Below, one piece after another: positions 35,227 to 44,543 of a DNA stretch of 64,000 nt (within the stretch, counting starts at the first letter, position 1; each line of letters begins with the position of its first letter). The notes under the pieces were generated by a model. That model worked only from the letters and a program-made list of their open reading frames with translations. It was not told the DNA's origin and ran no database searches. Made by a program: the position numbers and the translations under genes. Source of the DNA: Sphingobacterium sp. lm-10 (GTDB lineage: Bacteria > Bacteroidota > Bacteroidia > Sphingobacteriales > Sphingobacteriaceae); the NCBI RefSeq assembly GCF_023554555.1, contig NZ_JAMJWC010000003.1, forward strand, positions 122,614 through 186,613, read 5' to 3'.

Positions 35227-36006
35227 CTATTCGTTTGTAGTTGGAACAACGGAATTAGACAGTTTGAGGTGTACTGCAGATCCCAATGGGATAAATTGAG
35301 CAGTAATATCCGGCGTTTGCTCTACCACAGTGCCATTTAAGGTGTCTCTTGAGCCATCAGCAAAGCTGATGCTTCCAACAACTAAACCAAGGCCGCGCAA
35401 GGCAAATTCGGCTTCACTATAGGGAAGCCCAACTAATTCAGGAATAGTTACCTGGTCATTTCCACGGCCATTACCCAGCACTAAGTTGATGCGTGATCCT
35501 TTTGGTATCATGCGCCCGGCAGCAATAGGCTGCCCGCCAAATGTCGCTTCCAAAACCATGTCACGTGCAATGTCATTTACATAAGTCGTATCACCGAGTT
35601 TCAGCGAATGATTTTTAATGATAGAAGTTGCTTCAATTAGGGTTTTGTCTACCAACTCTGGGAAAGCAATCTCTGGAGCGCTTTGCGTAATGATGGTAAG
35701 ATAAATTGTTCTACCACCTTTTACCGCCGACGCCGGTTCTGGATCTTGCTCAATGACTAGTCCTGGGCGAGCGTCCAACTGGTAAATAGAATCTACCTGA
35801 TATTCTAGTCCTGCATTATCCAATATGGCAATGGCTTCGCTAATATGTAGGCCTTTCAATACCGGCACCTCTTGGCGATCACCATGTTTGGTATAAATCC
35901 TTAAGGCAATATACGTCAGGATGAACAATACAATAATGCCTACAATCGCGTAGATCAGATTTTTTCGAAAGGTATTAGTTCTTAGATAGAGAAAGAATTT
36001 TGACAT
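35227..36006 (-). CDS. Membrane-anchored PASTA-domain protein
   Basis: A 259-residue protein with one N-terminal membrane helix (residues 17-37, IYAIVGIIVLFILTYIALRI is the core) and three PASTA repeats outside the membrane (VPVLKGLHISEAIAILDNAGL, FPELVDKTLIEATSII, IPELVGLPYSEAEFALRGLGL begin them). PASTA modules bind uncrosslinked peptidoglycan or beta-lactams in kinases and penicillin-binding proteins, but this protein has no kinase or transpeptidase part. It is the first gene before mltG with an 11-bp gap. A role in guiding or sensing cell-wall synthesis is inferred from that pairing. Confidence 0.9.
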   Translation of the reverse strand: MSKFFLYLRTNTFRKNLIYAIVGIIVLFILTYIALRIYTKHGDRQEVPVLKGLHISEAIAILDNAGLEYQVDSIYQLDARPGLVIEQDPEPASAVKGGRTIYLTIITQSAPEIAFPELVDKTLIEATSIIKNHSLKLGDTTYVNDIARDMVLEATFGGQPIAAGRMIPKGSRINLVLGNGRGNDQVTIPELVGLPYSEAEFALRGLGLVVGSISFADGSRDTLNGTVVEQTPDITAQFIPLGSAVHLKLSNSVVPTTNE

Positions 36007-36250
36007 ATAGTATCGAAATATTTATAGACTTAGAATACAAACACCCCTAACTCGTATGTCAAGGCCTATCTGATAGATAGATGCACAACACATTATGAAT
36101 AAAAGGTAGTGCAAATATATGTAAACCACGGCTAATACATGCCTATAGCGACACAATTTCGTTTGCTACATATAGAATAGTGGTTTGCAGAGTTTTCAGT
36201 GTAGCCACAGCCGTGTATTGCATGCAATCCGTATAAATGGAAAATCGAGA

Positions 36251-36934
36251 TTATTCCAATCTGATGGCGCCCAAGACAATAGCCAATGCTTTGACATCTG
36301 TTTCAAAGTTCAATTCAAAGGTCTGATAGGCTTCGTTGTCTGATACACATGTTAAATATCCTGGATTAGTAGATTGTTGTACACGTTGAATGAGAGGGCC
36401 TTGCGTCGTGTCCAAGACGTATACTCTGTTCCATTGGAAAAAGGCATCTATTGGTAAGCGACGACAACCCAAAAGATCTCCGCTATAGTACTTAGGCTGC
36501 ATCGAGTCGCCTTTCATGCGGACAAGAAACTCAATATTAGATTCCTTAAATTCAGGAATAACATATTTTTCCATGCCGCTAGGCATTGGGGTTTGCCCCA
36601 GATTATTCTCAAATATAGCCATCGCTGTTATTGAAATCAACGGCACGGCAAATTCGACTTCTTTAGTTGATTTTTGATAGTTGCGTGCAGCCTCTTGTAA
36701 TGCAGAAGGGCGAAGCATTTCTCCTTGGCCGGTTAATACCCATTCGATATTAATATCAGGGTGTTTTGTTGAAATTTCGGCTATAACGTCGGCGGATGGA
36801 GAAGATTTCTTAGATAAGCCTCGGTAATTAGAATATTTTTGATTTAAACTCTCAATAAATTTATCCTTATTAAGTTGTTTAATATCAGCTATTTTCAATA
36901 TTCTGTCTTTGATATTTGTTGAAATTTCATCCAT
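36251..36934 (-). CDS. LexA/CI-like (S24) transcriptional repressor, probably not self-cleaving
   Basis: A 227-residue regulator with an N-terminal helical DNA-binding part (residues 1-75, ending INIEWVLTGQGEML as in phage CI-type proteins of this phylum) and a C-terminal S24 peptidase-like fold. The nucleophile Ser144 is present in MKGDSMQP. The general-base Lys expected in the GPLIKRV segment is Gln183 (GPLIQRV), so autocleavage is probably lost. It is divergent from a small DNA-binding-like protein, an arrangement resembling a phage immunity switch. No phage structural genes are near. The targets are unknown; the divergent pair and perhaps the SusC operon are candidates. Confidence 0.85.
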   Translation of the reverse strand: MDEISTNIKDRILKIADIKQLNKDKFIESLNQKYSNYRGLSKKSSPSADVIAEISTKHPDINIEWVLTGQGEMLRPSALQEAARNYQKSTKEVEFAVPLISITAMAIFENNLGQTPMPSGMEKYVIPEFKESNIEFLVRMKGDSMQPKYYSGDLLGCRRLPIDAFFQWNRVYVLDTTQGPLIQRVQQSTNPGYLTCVSDNEAYQTFELNFETDVKALAIVLGAIRLE

Positions 36935-37044
36935 TTATTTTAATTGTTGAAATTTTATATTTACCTTAGCGATAATCAAATGACTAACTAAGAAATTATT
37001 TATCAGAAAATCTGGTAGTTGTCAATTAGATAACCAACAGAGCA

Positions 37045-37233
37045 ATGGACAAATTTAACAAAAAGCGAAATAAATACAATCAGGTTGTATTAGATCATTT
37101 AGTAACCAAATTTGGTGTCTCTAAAACCTATATACGTCAGAGTATAGATGGAACGAAAAAAGGAGTAACATGTGATATGATAAAAAAGGAATATTACAAG
37201 AATATAGCCGCTGTGAATGAGGTGCTTAAATAA
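37045..37233 (+). CDS. Small HTH-like protein, 62 aa
   Basis: A basic 62-residue protein with FGVSKTYIRQSIDG in the middle, which looks like the second and third helices of a helix-turn-helix, followed by a Lys-rich helix (CDMIKKEYYKN). It is transcribed away from the S24 repressor with a 110-bp shared control region. It is reminiscent of a Cro-like partner, but the resemblance is only in size, position and the HTH-like segment. No family assignment can be given. Confidence 0.55.
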   Translation: MDKFNKKRNKYNQVVLDHLVTKFGVSKTYIRQSIDGTKKGVTCDMIKKEYYKNIAAVNEVLK

Positions 37234-37467
37234 TTCGTATACGAGTATTATGTTCTTTTTCGAGTAGGCTGTAGAGGTTACTGCGCTAAACCATTCCTGT
37301 TTTATTAACAATAGCGTAAGCCACATGCGTGCGATAGGTTCGACGATGCCATAACTGTTTTGTAAGGCAGAAATATGGCGCTGTTGAAATGGGGGGGATC
37401 CAAAGTGAGCGAATAGTCATTCAGCTAGCGTAACTACCAGTGCATATCTAAACAAACCACTATTAAT

Positions 37468-40400
37468 ATGAAACAAAAATTACTTAGTTTTTTTGCGCTT
37501 TGGATTTTCCTTATGGGAATAGCACATGGGCAAACACGGCAAATCACGGGACGGGTTACATCTGCGGGCGATGGCACACCAATAGCTGGAATTACAGTCG
37601 TTGGCAAGGACCGTCGAACTGGAGCTCAGACGGGTGCTGACGGTAACTATTCAATTAGTATTACCACAAATACGCAAATCCTGATTTTCAGAGCTATCGG
37701 CTACGCAGAACGAGAGATAACGATCGGGTCAAACACAATAATCAACGTAGAATTGACTCCCGACCAATCTGTCGTAGCCGAGGTAATCGTCACGGGATAC
37801 GGTCAGGAAATTAAAAAGGAGAGTCTTACAGGTGCGGTATCTGTGTTGAGTGGTGCAGAAATTGAGGGACTACCGACTCAGTCTTTTGACAGGGCAATGC
37901 AAGGCCGTTTGGCAGGTGTTCAAGTCACTTCCAGTAGTGGCCAACCTGGTGGCGGGTTGAATGTGGCAATTCGGGGAGCCGTATCTGTGAATGGAAATGC
38001 CCAACCATTATATATTATCGATGGTGTACAAATGAATCCTGGTGGGGTGTCTACACAGACGACCCAAAACTTATTTTCCTTTGTGAATCAAGATGACATT
38101 GAGTCTATTCAGGTGCTGAAGGATGCGGCCACAGCTTCCATTTATGGTGCTCAGGCTGCCAACGGCGTTGTCCTGGTTACGACGAAGAAAGGTAGGGCCG
38201 GACGAACTGTTATCAATTTGGATGTACAGCAAGGTTGGCAAGATAATCCTAATCCGTATGATTTGGCGACTGGGTCAGAATACTACGAGCTATATAGACA
38301 AGCCTATTTCAATCTGTATAACACTGTTCAAGGGAATGGTCCGGCTGGTGTAAATGTATGGAACACAAGATTATGGGGTAACAATCCTGATAGTTGGCTG
38401 CAGCCCTCTGAAATAATAAATGTTAACTGGTACGATGAGGTATTTAGAAGAGGTAATTTAGGTCAATACAATCTGAATGTTTCTGGTGGTAGTGATAAAA
38501 CGACGTTTTATGTTGGTGCCGGACATAACAATACGCAAGGAACAGTTATCGGATCGGAATTTAAAAGAAATAATTTGCGGATGAATTTGGATCATCAGGC
38601 TTCCGATAGATTCTCTCTGGATACCCGTATTAACTTATTTAATGCCGTCTCCTCTGGGCCAGCAACCGGAAATGGATTTTTTACAAATTCACCTTTTACT
38701 GGTGCATTATTAATTCCAACGCTCAACTCTATCTATAATCAAGATGGAACGTGGAACAATAATCTAATAAATGGCTATGGCTATAATATTGTACAGGTAC
38801 TAAATGAAGAAGATCGCGAAACAAATACATGGGGTACACTCTCCTCGATTGCATTGAACTACACTGTGCTCCCTGGTTTACGTCTACGCGCATTTGGTGG
38901 TTTGGACTTTTCAGACGCAAGAAACTACAACTACAGGCCTGGTGATATTCCGGCGTATGCTGGAACGGCCGGTACGGGAAATGATGCATTTACCCGAACA
39001 GTAAATTTCAACACTACATTAACGGCCAATTACAACGCGACGATTGCTCAGGATCATACCATAAGCGCGCTTGCAGGATTTGAGTACAGGGATTACTCAC
39101 AGAGAAATGTGGGAGCTGGTGCGCAGACGTTTCCCAATCCATTGCTGCGATTGATTAGTCAGGCAGCAACAAATACATCGTATTTTTCAACATTTACTGG
39201 GTATAAAATGGCCAGCCTGATCGCTAGCGGTTCTTACGATTACAAAGGTAAATATTTGTTCTCTGGTAATATGCGTTACGACGGATCTTCCCGTTTCGGT
39301 TCCGAAAACAGATTCGGTCTGTTCTACGGCTTATCCGCAGGATGGCGAATTATTGACGAGGATTTCTTTGATGTGAGTTTCATGAATGAATTGAAATTAA
39401 GAGCTAGTTATGGTGTTACTGGTGATCAGGGAGTTATCGAGAATTTTTCTGCTTTAACCTTATTCAACTCTCCAGGTGCTGGAGGAGCATACAACGGCCA
39501 GGCTACCTTAAGACCAAACCAAATGGGTGTACCAACACTCACTTGGGAGGAGTTGTCTTCGGTCAATTTGGGATTAGACTTCGGATTTTTTAACAACCGT
39601 ATTTTCGGATCGTTCGATATCTATCGAAATTATCGAAGCAATATGCTACTCGACCAGGAGCTGCCTACCGATGCAGGTTACAGCTCAATAACTGTCAATG
39701 CGGGTAGGGCTAGGTTAGAAGGAATTGATTTAGAATTGGGAGTTGTTCCCGTTCATACTGGAGATTTCAGGTGGACATCCTCGTTTAACATAGGGTTTAT
39801 TGACAATAAATTATTGGAACTAAATGAGCAGGCCGCTATTGAGCCTTATTTTGGCACTCCAAATATCAATTTTGGTCGATATACTGTTGGTCAACGTCTG
39901 AATCAAGCTTTCACTATCCCTTGGGCTGGTGTTAACCCCGCTGATGGACGTGCTATGTACTACGATCAGAACGATAACATAACGTATAATCCGGTAGCTG
40001 TAAATGATCGTCGGCCATTCGGATCATTCAATCCAGACTTCTTCGGCGGGTGGAACAATACGTTTAGCTACAAAGGAATCTCCTTGGATATATTGTTTCA
40101 GTATCAATACGGAAATGTAGGTTGGACGGATACTAATTATCCGTTGGAGCTTTCGGGAGCATATGGTTATAACTCACTTGTTAACCAATTGTACGAATCA
40201 TGGAGTCAACCTGGTGACGTTGTGGGGATACCACGCCCATTTTACAATGGAGCCGAACCGGGCAGTACACCCATCACCACGTTTTCATCCAGATGGTTGC
40301 AAGACGCTTCATACATCCGACTTAAGCAGCTTACATTGGGATATAACCTGCCAAAATCCATTATCGGTAGCATTCAAAGTGTTCGAGTGTTTGCTCAAGG

Positions 40401-40539
40401 TATGAACCTGTGGACGATAACTCGATTCACGGGTGAGGATCCAGAAAATACTGCGATGTTGGCGGCGGGTTCGACAAATTCAATGAACGTATATCCCCAT
40501 CCAGTAACATTTACGTTTGGGGCAGCCTTTACCTTTTAA
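37468..40539 (+). CDS. SusC/RagA-type TonB-dependent outer-membrane receptor
   Basis: Imports oligosaccharides, peptides or similar ligands with a SusD partner. The protein has 1023 residues. Signal peptide residues 1-21 end AHGQ. A carboxypeptidase-D-like domain follows (ITGRVTSAGDGTPIAGI, residues 26-105). The TonB box region is VVAEVIVTGYG, and the plug has LYIIDGVQMNPGG and SIYGAQAANGVVLVTTKKG. A beta-barrel fills the rest and ends TFGAAFTF with the terminal Phe. No STN domain or adjacent FecI/FecR pair is present. The SusD gene begins 16 bp later. No hydrolase lies beside it, so the ligand cannot be guessed. Confidence 0.97.
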   Translation: MKQKLLSFFALWIFLMGIAHGQTRQITGRVTSAGDGTPIAGITVVGKDRRTGAQTGADGNYSISITTNTQILIFRAIGYAEREITIGSNTIINVELTPDQSVVAEVIVTGYGQEIKKESLTGAVSVLSGAEIEGLPTQSFDRAMQGRLAGVQVTSSSGQPGGGLNVAIRGAVSVNGNAQPLYIIDGVQMNPGGVSTQTTQNLFSFVNQDDIESIQVLKDAATASIYGAQAANGVVLVTTKKGRAGRTVINLDVQQGWQDNPNPYDLATGSEYYELYRQAYFNLYNTVQGNGPAGVNVWNTRLWGNNPDSWLQPSEIINVNWYDEVFRRGNLGQYNLNVSGGSDKTTFYVGAGHNNTQGTVIGSEFKRNNLRMNLDHQASDRFSLDTRINLFNAVSSGPATGNGFFTNSPFTGALLIPTLNSIYNQDGTWNNNLINGYGYNIVQVLNEEDRETNTWGTLSSIALNYTVLPGLRLRAFGGLDFSDARNYNYRPGDIPAYAGTAGTGNDAFTRTVNFNTTLTANYNATIAQDHTISALAGFEYRDYSQRNVGAGAQTFPNPLLRLISQAATNTSYFSTFTGYKMASLIASGSYDYKGKYLFSGNMRYDGSSRFGSENRFGLFYGLSAGWRIIDEDFFDVSFMNELKLRASYGVTGDQGVIENFSALTLFNSPGAGGAYNGQATLRPNQMGVPTLTWEELSSVNLGLDFGFFNNRIFGSFDIYRNYRSNMLLDQELPTDAGYSSITVNAGRARLEGIDLELGVVPVHTGDFRWTSSFNIGFIDNKLLELNEQAAIEPYFGTPNINFGRYTVGQRLNQAFTIPWAGVNPADGRAMYYDQNDNITYNPVAVNDRRPFGSFNPDFFGGWNNTFSYKGISLDILFQYQYGNVGWTDTNYPLELSGAYGYNSLVNQLYESWSQPGDVVGIPRPFYNGAEPGSTPITTFSSRWLQDASYIRLKQLTLGYNLPKSIIGSIQSVRVFAQGMNLWTITRFTGEDPENTAMLAAGSTNSMNVYPHPVTFTFGAAFTF

Positions 40540-40555
40540 ATTTAGTAGAATCCAT

Positions 40556-42010
40556 ATGAAAAAGAAGATATTAGTATATACAGCCCTTTTAAGTTTATTG
40601 TTCTCCTCTTGTGAGAGCTGGATTGAGATAGAACCTCAAAATCAATTATCAGCAAATGTCGTTTTTACAGATATTGCAGCAGCAGGAGCCGTGTTAAACT
40701 CTGCCTACAATCGCTTTTTACTTGCGGGCGACGGAAGTTTGTACGGGAGAGACTTGAAATTGATGGGCGATGCCTTAGCCGATAACATATTGACGGATGG
40801 TGATTTGTCGGGACAACGCTATCTTTCGGCAAATAGAAACGACAATATGGCTCATTATAACATTTGGGCATCAAGCTATTTAGTCATCAATGATGTCAAT
40901 GAAGTTATAGCAAATACACCCAACTTAACGGTTACGGAAGCTCAAGAAGGTACTCGAAATAGCATATTAGCTCAGGCCTATACGATTCGAGCATTGAGTT
41001 TTTTCAATTTAGCGAGAGTGTATGGTTATGAGCCAAATAAAATACCAACCACGGGTCAGGGTTCGGGATTCGATAGATCCGCGGTAATTAGGTTGACTCC
41101 GACCAATAGCCTAGAAGATGCTCAATCAATAAATAGATCTTCCATTTTGGAAACATATACGCAAATAGAGTCTGATCTAACTCAAGCTATTGCGCTCTTC
41201 CAGAATTCGACAAATCCAGCCAATCCGGTTCGATACTTTACTTTAGGTACAGCATATGCAATTCGAGGGACAGTATACTTATACTGGGAACGCTATCAGG
41301 ATGCCCTATCAGATTTTGATTTAGCCTTTGCAAATAGCTCCGCAGTTTTGTCAAACGATATAGATGCTGCTTTTAGAGAAGTTACACATCCCGAGGCTTT
41401 CACCCAGCTGTGGATCGATTTTGCAACCCAATCTCTGGGATCTAACAATTCATTATATTCCTATACTCATGCACCGCTATGGAATGGAATCTCGACATTT
41501 GGTGGGCAGACGGTCAGCCCAGAGTTATATAACTCATTTAATGATCCTAACGACGACCGACTAAATTTAATATTTGTAGACAGCAGACATCCTCAATACC
41601 GATGGTCAGATAAGTATAATAACTCAAATGGCCTATATGCGGATAATCTGATTATCGTTAGGTATGCAGATGTCTTGTTGATGCGGGCAGAGGCTTTGGC
41701 TACATTAGGGCAATACGGTCAGGCTAGTGCTGAGATAGTTCGTCTACGCGCATCAAGAAATGCCTCAACTGCTAGTGTCCCTACTGGTGTTGGAATAGTG
41801 GACTACATTAAACAAGAACGAAACAGAGAACTTAATTTCGAAGGTATGAGGTATTTCGATCTGAAGCGATGGGGGCAAGGTGTGCCCAAATCCGCATCTG
41901 TTGTTGGAGGAGTAGGTTTCTTGTCGCACGAAGACCATCGGTTGCTCGCACCGATTCCTGCTGCTCAAGCAACACTTAATCCAAGTTTGCCACAGAATCC
42001 AGGGTATTGA
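40556..42010 (+). CDS. SusD/RagB-type nutrient-binding lipoprotein
   Basis: The surface lipoprotein lid of the SusC transporter, 484 residues from the ATG at 40556 (MKKKILVYT). A start 39 bases earlier inside susC is rejected because it precedes the signal peptide. The lipobox LLFSSC is at residues 13-18. TPR-like helices carry RALSFFNLARVYG near residue 145 and LRASRNA near residue 400; the ending NFEGMRYFDLKRW and LLAPIPAAQ are SusD signatures. It is followed by another lipoprotein gene in the same operon. Confidence 0.96.
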   Translation: MKKKILVYTALLSLLFSSCESWIEIEPQNQLSANVVFTDIAAAGAVLNSAYNRFLLAGDGSLYGRDLKLMGDALADNILTDGDLSGQRYLSANRNDNMAHYNIWASSYLVINDVNEVIANTPNLTVTEAQEGTRNSILAQAYTIRALSFFNLARVYGYEPNKIPTTGQGSGFDRSAVIRLTPTNSLEDAQSINRSSILETYTQIESDLTQAIALFQNSTNPANPVRYFTLGTAYAIRGTVYLYWERYQDALSDFDLAFANSSAVLSNDIDAAFREVTHPEAFTQLWIDFATQSLGSNNSLYSYTHAPLWNGISTFGGQTVSPELYNSFNDPNDDRLNLIFVDSRHPQYRWSDKYNNSNGLYADNLIIVRYADVLLMRAEALATLGQYGQASAEIVRLRASRNASTASVPTGVGIVDYIKQERNRELNFEGMRYFDLKRWGQGVPKSASVVGGVGFLSHEDHRLLAPIPAAQATLNPSLPQNPGY

Positions 42011-42037
42011 TTTTAAGATTTTATTATAGAAAGCAAA

Positions 42038-42592
42038 ATGAAGATGAAAAAGATTAACATATATATATTAGGGTTCATTCTCTCTTCTGCAACATTTATT
42101 AGTTGCCAGCAGGAGAGGGAGATAAGGTATACAGGCGCATCGGTTGTAGAGTTTAAAAATCATATTTTGGGAAGGAATGCGGCCTACACTCCTGAGGGAG
42201 TTTTTCTTAATGCTACCGGTACTGCAATGACACTCGTAAGCAGGCATGTGTCGGTTAATAACAGAGGACGTGATTCTATTTTGGTACAATTGGTGGGGCA
42301 TCAATCTTCAACGGATATACACATCAATTATGCAATCGGTGCGTTAGAAGTGCCGCTGGCGCAACAGAATATTATTATGCCAGCAGTAGAAGGTACACAT
42401 TACGAGTTTGTAAATCCGGAGAGGGTAGTGACTATCCCTGCTAACTCGTCCTCAGCGTGGATATTGATTGATCCTATTCCAGGTAGTACCGTCGCCGGCA
42501 ATCAGTACTATCTGGTATTGCAACTATTAGGAAATGATCAAGTATTGCCCAGCCAAAATTACAGCACGTTTACAACTTATTATAGAAATTGA
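42038..42592 (+). CDS. Lipoprotein of the SusCD operon, beta-sandwich type
   Basis: A 184-residue lipoprotein with signal peptide ending TFISC. The mature part is rich in beta strands and contains HYEFVNPERVVTIPANSSS, a pattern resembling DUF4843 or BT_3987-type modules found next to SusD. It lies 27 bp after the SusD gene and is followed by a terminator, so it is the last gene of the operon. It may bind the substrate on the cell surface. The family call is tentative. Translation may start at the second Met, two codons on. Confidence 0.7.
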   Translation: MKMKKINIYILGFILSSATFISCQQEREIRYTGASVVEFKNHILGRNAAYTPEGVFLNATGTAMTLVSRHVSVNNRGRDSILVQLVGHQSSTDIHINYAIGALEVPLAQQNIIMPAVEGTHYEFVNPERVVTIPANSSSAWILIDPIPGSTVAGNQYYLVLQLLGNDQVLPSQNYSTFTTYYRN

Positions 42593-42622
42593 TTGAAGTA
42601 TAGGATTTTGAACTTATACCAC

Positions 42623-42656
42623 AGAGACTGTCTCAAAAAGGCAGTCTCTTTTTTTA
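42623..42656 (+). terminator. Terminator of the SusCD operon
   Basis: AGAGACTG/CAGTCTCT stem with an 11-base loop, followed by seven T. It also overlaps the end of the convergent porin gene region. Confidence 0.85.
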
Positions 42657-42657
42657 C

Positions 42658-43821
42658 CTATAAAACGAATTGCCATCCAATTCTAAATTGTTCCGTCCAT
42701 CTTAACGGGTCGATAGATTCTTCTCTCAGTATGTTAAAGTATTGTGCCTTGATCATGGATCTAAAACCGTTTATTTGAAACGCTATGGCACCAGAGAGGC
42801 GTTGTGAGCTGCCTGGTATCAAATCGTTCAGATTCAATTCCTCGTATCTGCCAGATATGATGGTTTTGGCAGGTTTGAAGAAATAATTTGCTTGAGCGAC
42901 CAATCCGCCGAATTTAAAATAGCCGTTCGTCAATTCTGGAGGTAACCCTCTCAGGTTGGGATCATCAGGATGTTGCGGTGTAGCTTTGAAAAGTTGCGAC
43001 TCAAATTGGGCAGAGAAACCTTGGTATTGAAAGGTAGCATCTATACCTACGCCTAATTTTTTGCCATTAATTACTTTGATGCCATAACGCCCATCGTGTC
43101 CGGAAATGAAAGATGCGCCCTCTGGTAAATTTCTGTTGGAATATCGGGTATTTGCACCAATAGCGAACATAGGAACGGGGCTAATCTTGGTGTCGATATC
43201 TTGGTAGCGATAACGACTAGGGAAAGCAAAATCGATCCTGCCTACGTATTCAAAGGCACCAGAAGGATCGTTGTCTCCTTGTAGGAAAAGCTCGCCAACC
43301 CCAGTGTAAACCCCTGCGTAAATATTGATTTGTTGGTTCCAAAGACTTTTATCTAACATAACACCGACATCCCTGCGCGAAAAAAGATCACCTCGTACGA
43401 CTTGAGCCCGTTGCCAATAGGGAGAATGCTTAAAAGCGACCATAGAAAATCTAGAATAAGGTAGTTTTCCATAGCCTGCGGTAATGTTAAACGGTTTGAA
43501 CCCTTTGTACTTGATGTATGCGTCGTACAATGCTGGTGTCTCGGGATCGACTTCTCTGGCGCCTAAACTCGAAAGATCTGCTTGTAGCTTATACTCATAA
43601 TCGTTTCCAATGCGTCCGCTGATGTAGAAACGTGCATCTCGTAGTCTAAAGCGGTCATTATTTTGATTCTGATTGCTAGCGTCGGGTTTGATAGTTCTGA
43701 AATTAAGATAGGAAGAGAGTACCGTGCCAATTTCTACCACATGATCGCCGCTGGCCACAGTTACCTGAGCCTGTACGGTTAACGTTGAAAAAGCGAATAA
43801 TATAATGAGGAGGTTTTTCAC
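42658..43821 (-). CDS. Outer-membrane porin, phosphate-selective porin O/P family
   Basis: A 387-residue beta-barrel with a signal peptide (LLIILFAFSTLTVQAQ). The barrel strands show the family pattern RLRDARFYISGRIGNDYEYKL near residue 57 (shown in part as RFYISGRIGNDYEYK) and ends in FRIGWQFVL with an aromatic near the terminus. The start codon is GTG at 43821; no ATG lies in frame between it and the previous gene, 8 bp away. It is the third gene after a duplicated lipoprotein and an SdiA-regulated-type protein. The family imports anions such as phosphate or polyphosphate in Pseudomonas; the ligand here is unknown. Confidence 0.88.
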   Translation of the reverse strand: MKNLLIILFAFSTLTVQAQVTVASGDHVVEIGTVLSSYLNFRTIKPDASNQNQNNDRFRLRDARFYISGRIGNDYEYKLQADLSSLGAREVDPETPALYDAYIKYKGFKPFNITAGYGKLPYSRFSMVAFKHSPYWQRAQVVRGDLFSRRDVGVMLDKSLWNQQINIYAGVYTGVGELFLQGDNDPSGAFEYVGRIDFAFPSRYRYQDIDTKISPVPMFAIGANTRYSNRNLPEGASFISGHDGRYGIKVINGKKLGVGIDATFQYQGFSAQFESQLFKATPQHPDDPNLRGLPPELTNGYFKFGGLVAQANYFFKPAKTIISGRYEELNLNDLIPGSSQRLSGAIAFQINGFRSMIKAQYFNILREESIDPLRWTEQFRIGWQFVL

Positions 43822-43829
43822 AGAATTAG

Positions 43830-44543
43830 TTAGGGCTTGCTAAAAAAATATAGGGTTCTACGGTCGTCGCTACAGATGACCATTTGACCATCGCGATCAA
43901 AGGCGATTCCTTCTGGATTAATGATATTGATGCGGATAGTTTGCAATACGTCGAAACTATAGGGATCTAATTTAAAGACTGCTCTGTCTTCATCACTCAA
44001 TAACCAAAGATGACCATCGTGATAGGTGGCTGCGGAGATATCTCTGGCCGAAGTAAACCGGTGTAGATTTACTTTTCTAAAATCTTTATCGAGCTCAAAA
44101 ATCAGGATGGGATTCTTTTCAGTAATCATGATGAAAGTTCCTCTGGCTTGGTTAAAGGTTAAGCTTTCTATTCCAGAGTTTCTTGCGCCGCTGTAGGGCA
44201 CATCGTACACAGCAACCTGTTTTAAGGTTTTATTATCCAGCTTCAAAACCCGACGCGCGCTTTCATCGGCTATATAGACGAATTCTTCATCGGCATGAAC
44301 ACCTTCAAAATCCGTCCCCGCTACGTCAGATTTTCTAAGAATATTTCCTTTAAGATCAGTTTGGTAAAGAGATCCTTGATCGCTTACGATATACAATGAT
44401 AGGCTGTCTGATGAAAAGCAAATGTCCGATGGTTCTGGAATTTTCAGCACAATTTTGCTGTGGTAACGCATCTGCTTTTTGATAGGCACCCGAAAAAATG
44501 CCGAAGAAAGCAGCAGTACAGACACGGCTAATATAGCTTTCAT
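43830..44543 (-). CDS. SdiA-regulated/YjiK-type beta-propeller protein
   Basis: An exported 237-residue protein with a hydrophobic N-terminus (LAVSVLLLSSAFF). The SdiA-regulated domain is recognised by PEPSDICFSSDSLSLYIVSD, GTDFEGVHADEEFVYIADE and NPEGIAFDRDGQMVICSDD, repeated blades of a propeller. The family is often next to extracellular nucleases, phosphatases or porins in Bacteroidota. It overlaps the upstream lipoprotein gene by four bases and lies 8 bp before the porin gene. Ligand binding by the propeller is inferred; no catalytic residues stand out. Confidence 0.85.
   Translation of the reverse strand: MKAILAVSVLLLSSAFFRVPIKKQMRYHSKIVLKIPEPSDICFSSDSLSLYIVSDQGSLYQTDLKGNILRKSDVAGTDFEGVHADEEFVYIADESARRVLKLDNKTLKQVAVYDVPYSGARNSGIESLTFNQARGTFIMITEKNPILIFELDKDFRKVNLHRFTSARDISAATYHDGHLWLLSDEDRAVFKLDPYSFDVLQTIRINIINPEGIAFDRDGQMVICSDDRRTLYFFSKP

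Noticed and set aside
36764..36955. Repeated TGTTGAAATTT in and near the repressor gene as operators
   Set aside because: Two of the three copies encode the repeated residues EIST in the repressor itself and need no regulatory explanation.
36251..37233. Prophage
   Set aside because: Apart from a CI-like repressor and a small HTH-like protein there are no integrase, terminase, capsid or tail genes.
37468..42592. Complete polysaccharide utilisation locus
   Set aside because: Only SusC, SusD and one lipoprotein are present; no glycoside hydrolase, lyase, sulfatase or hybrid sensor lies in reach.
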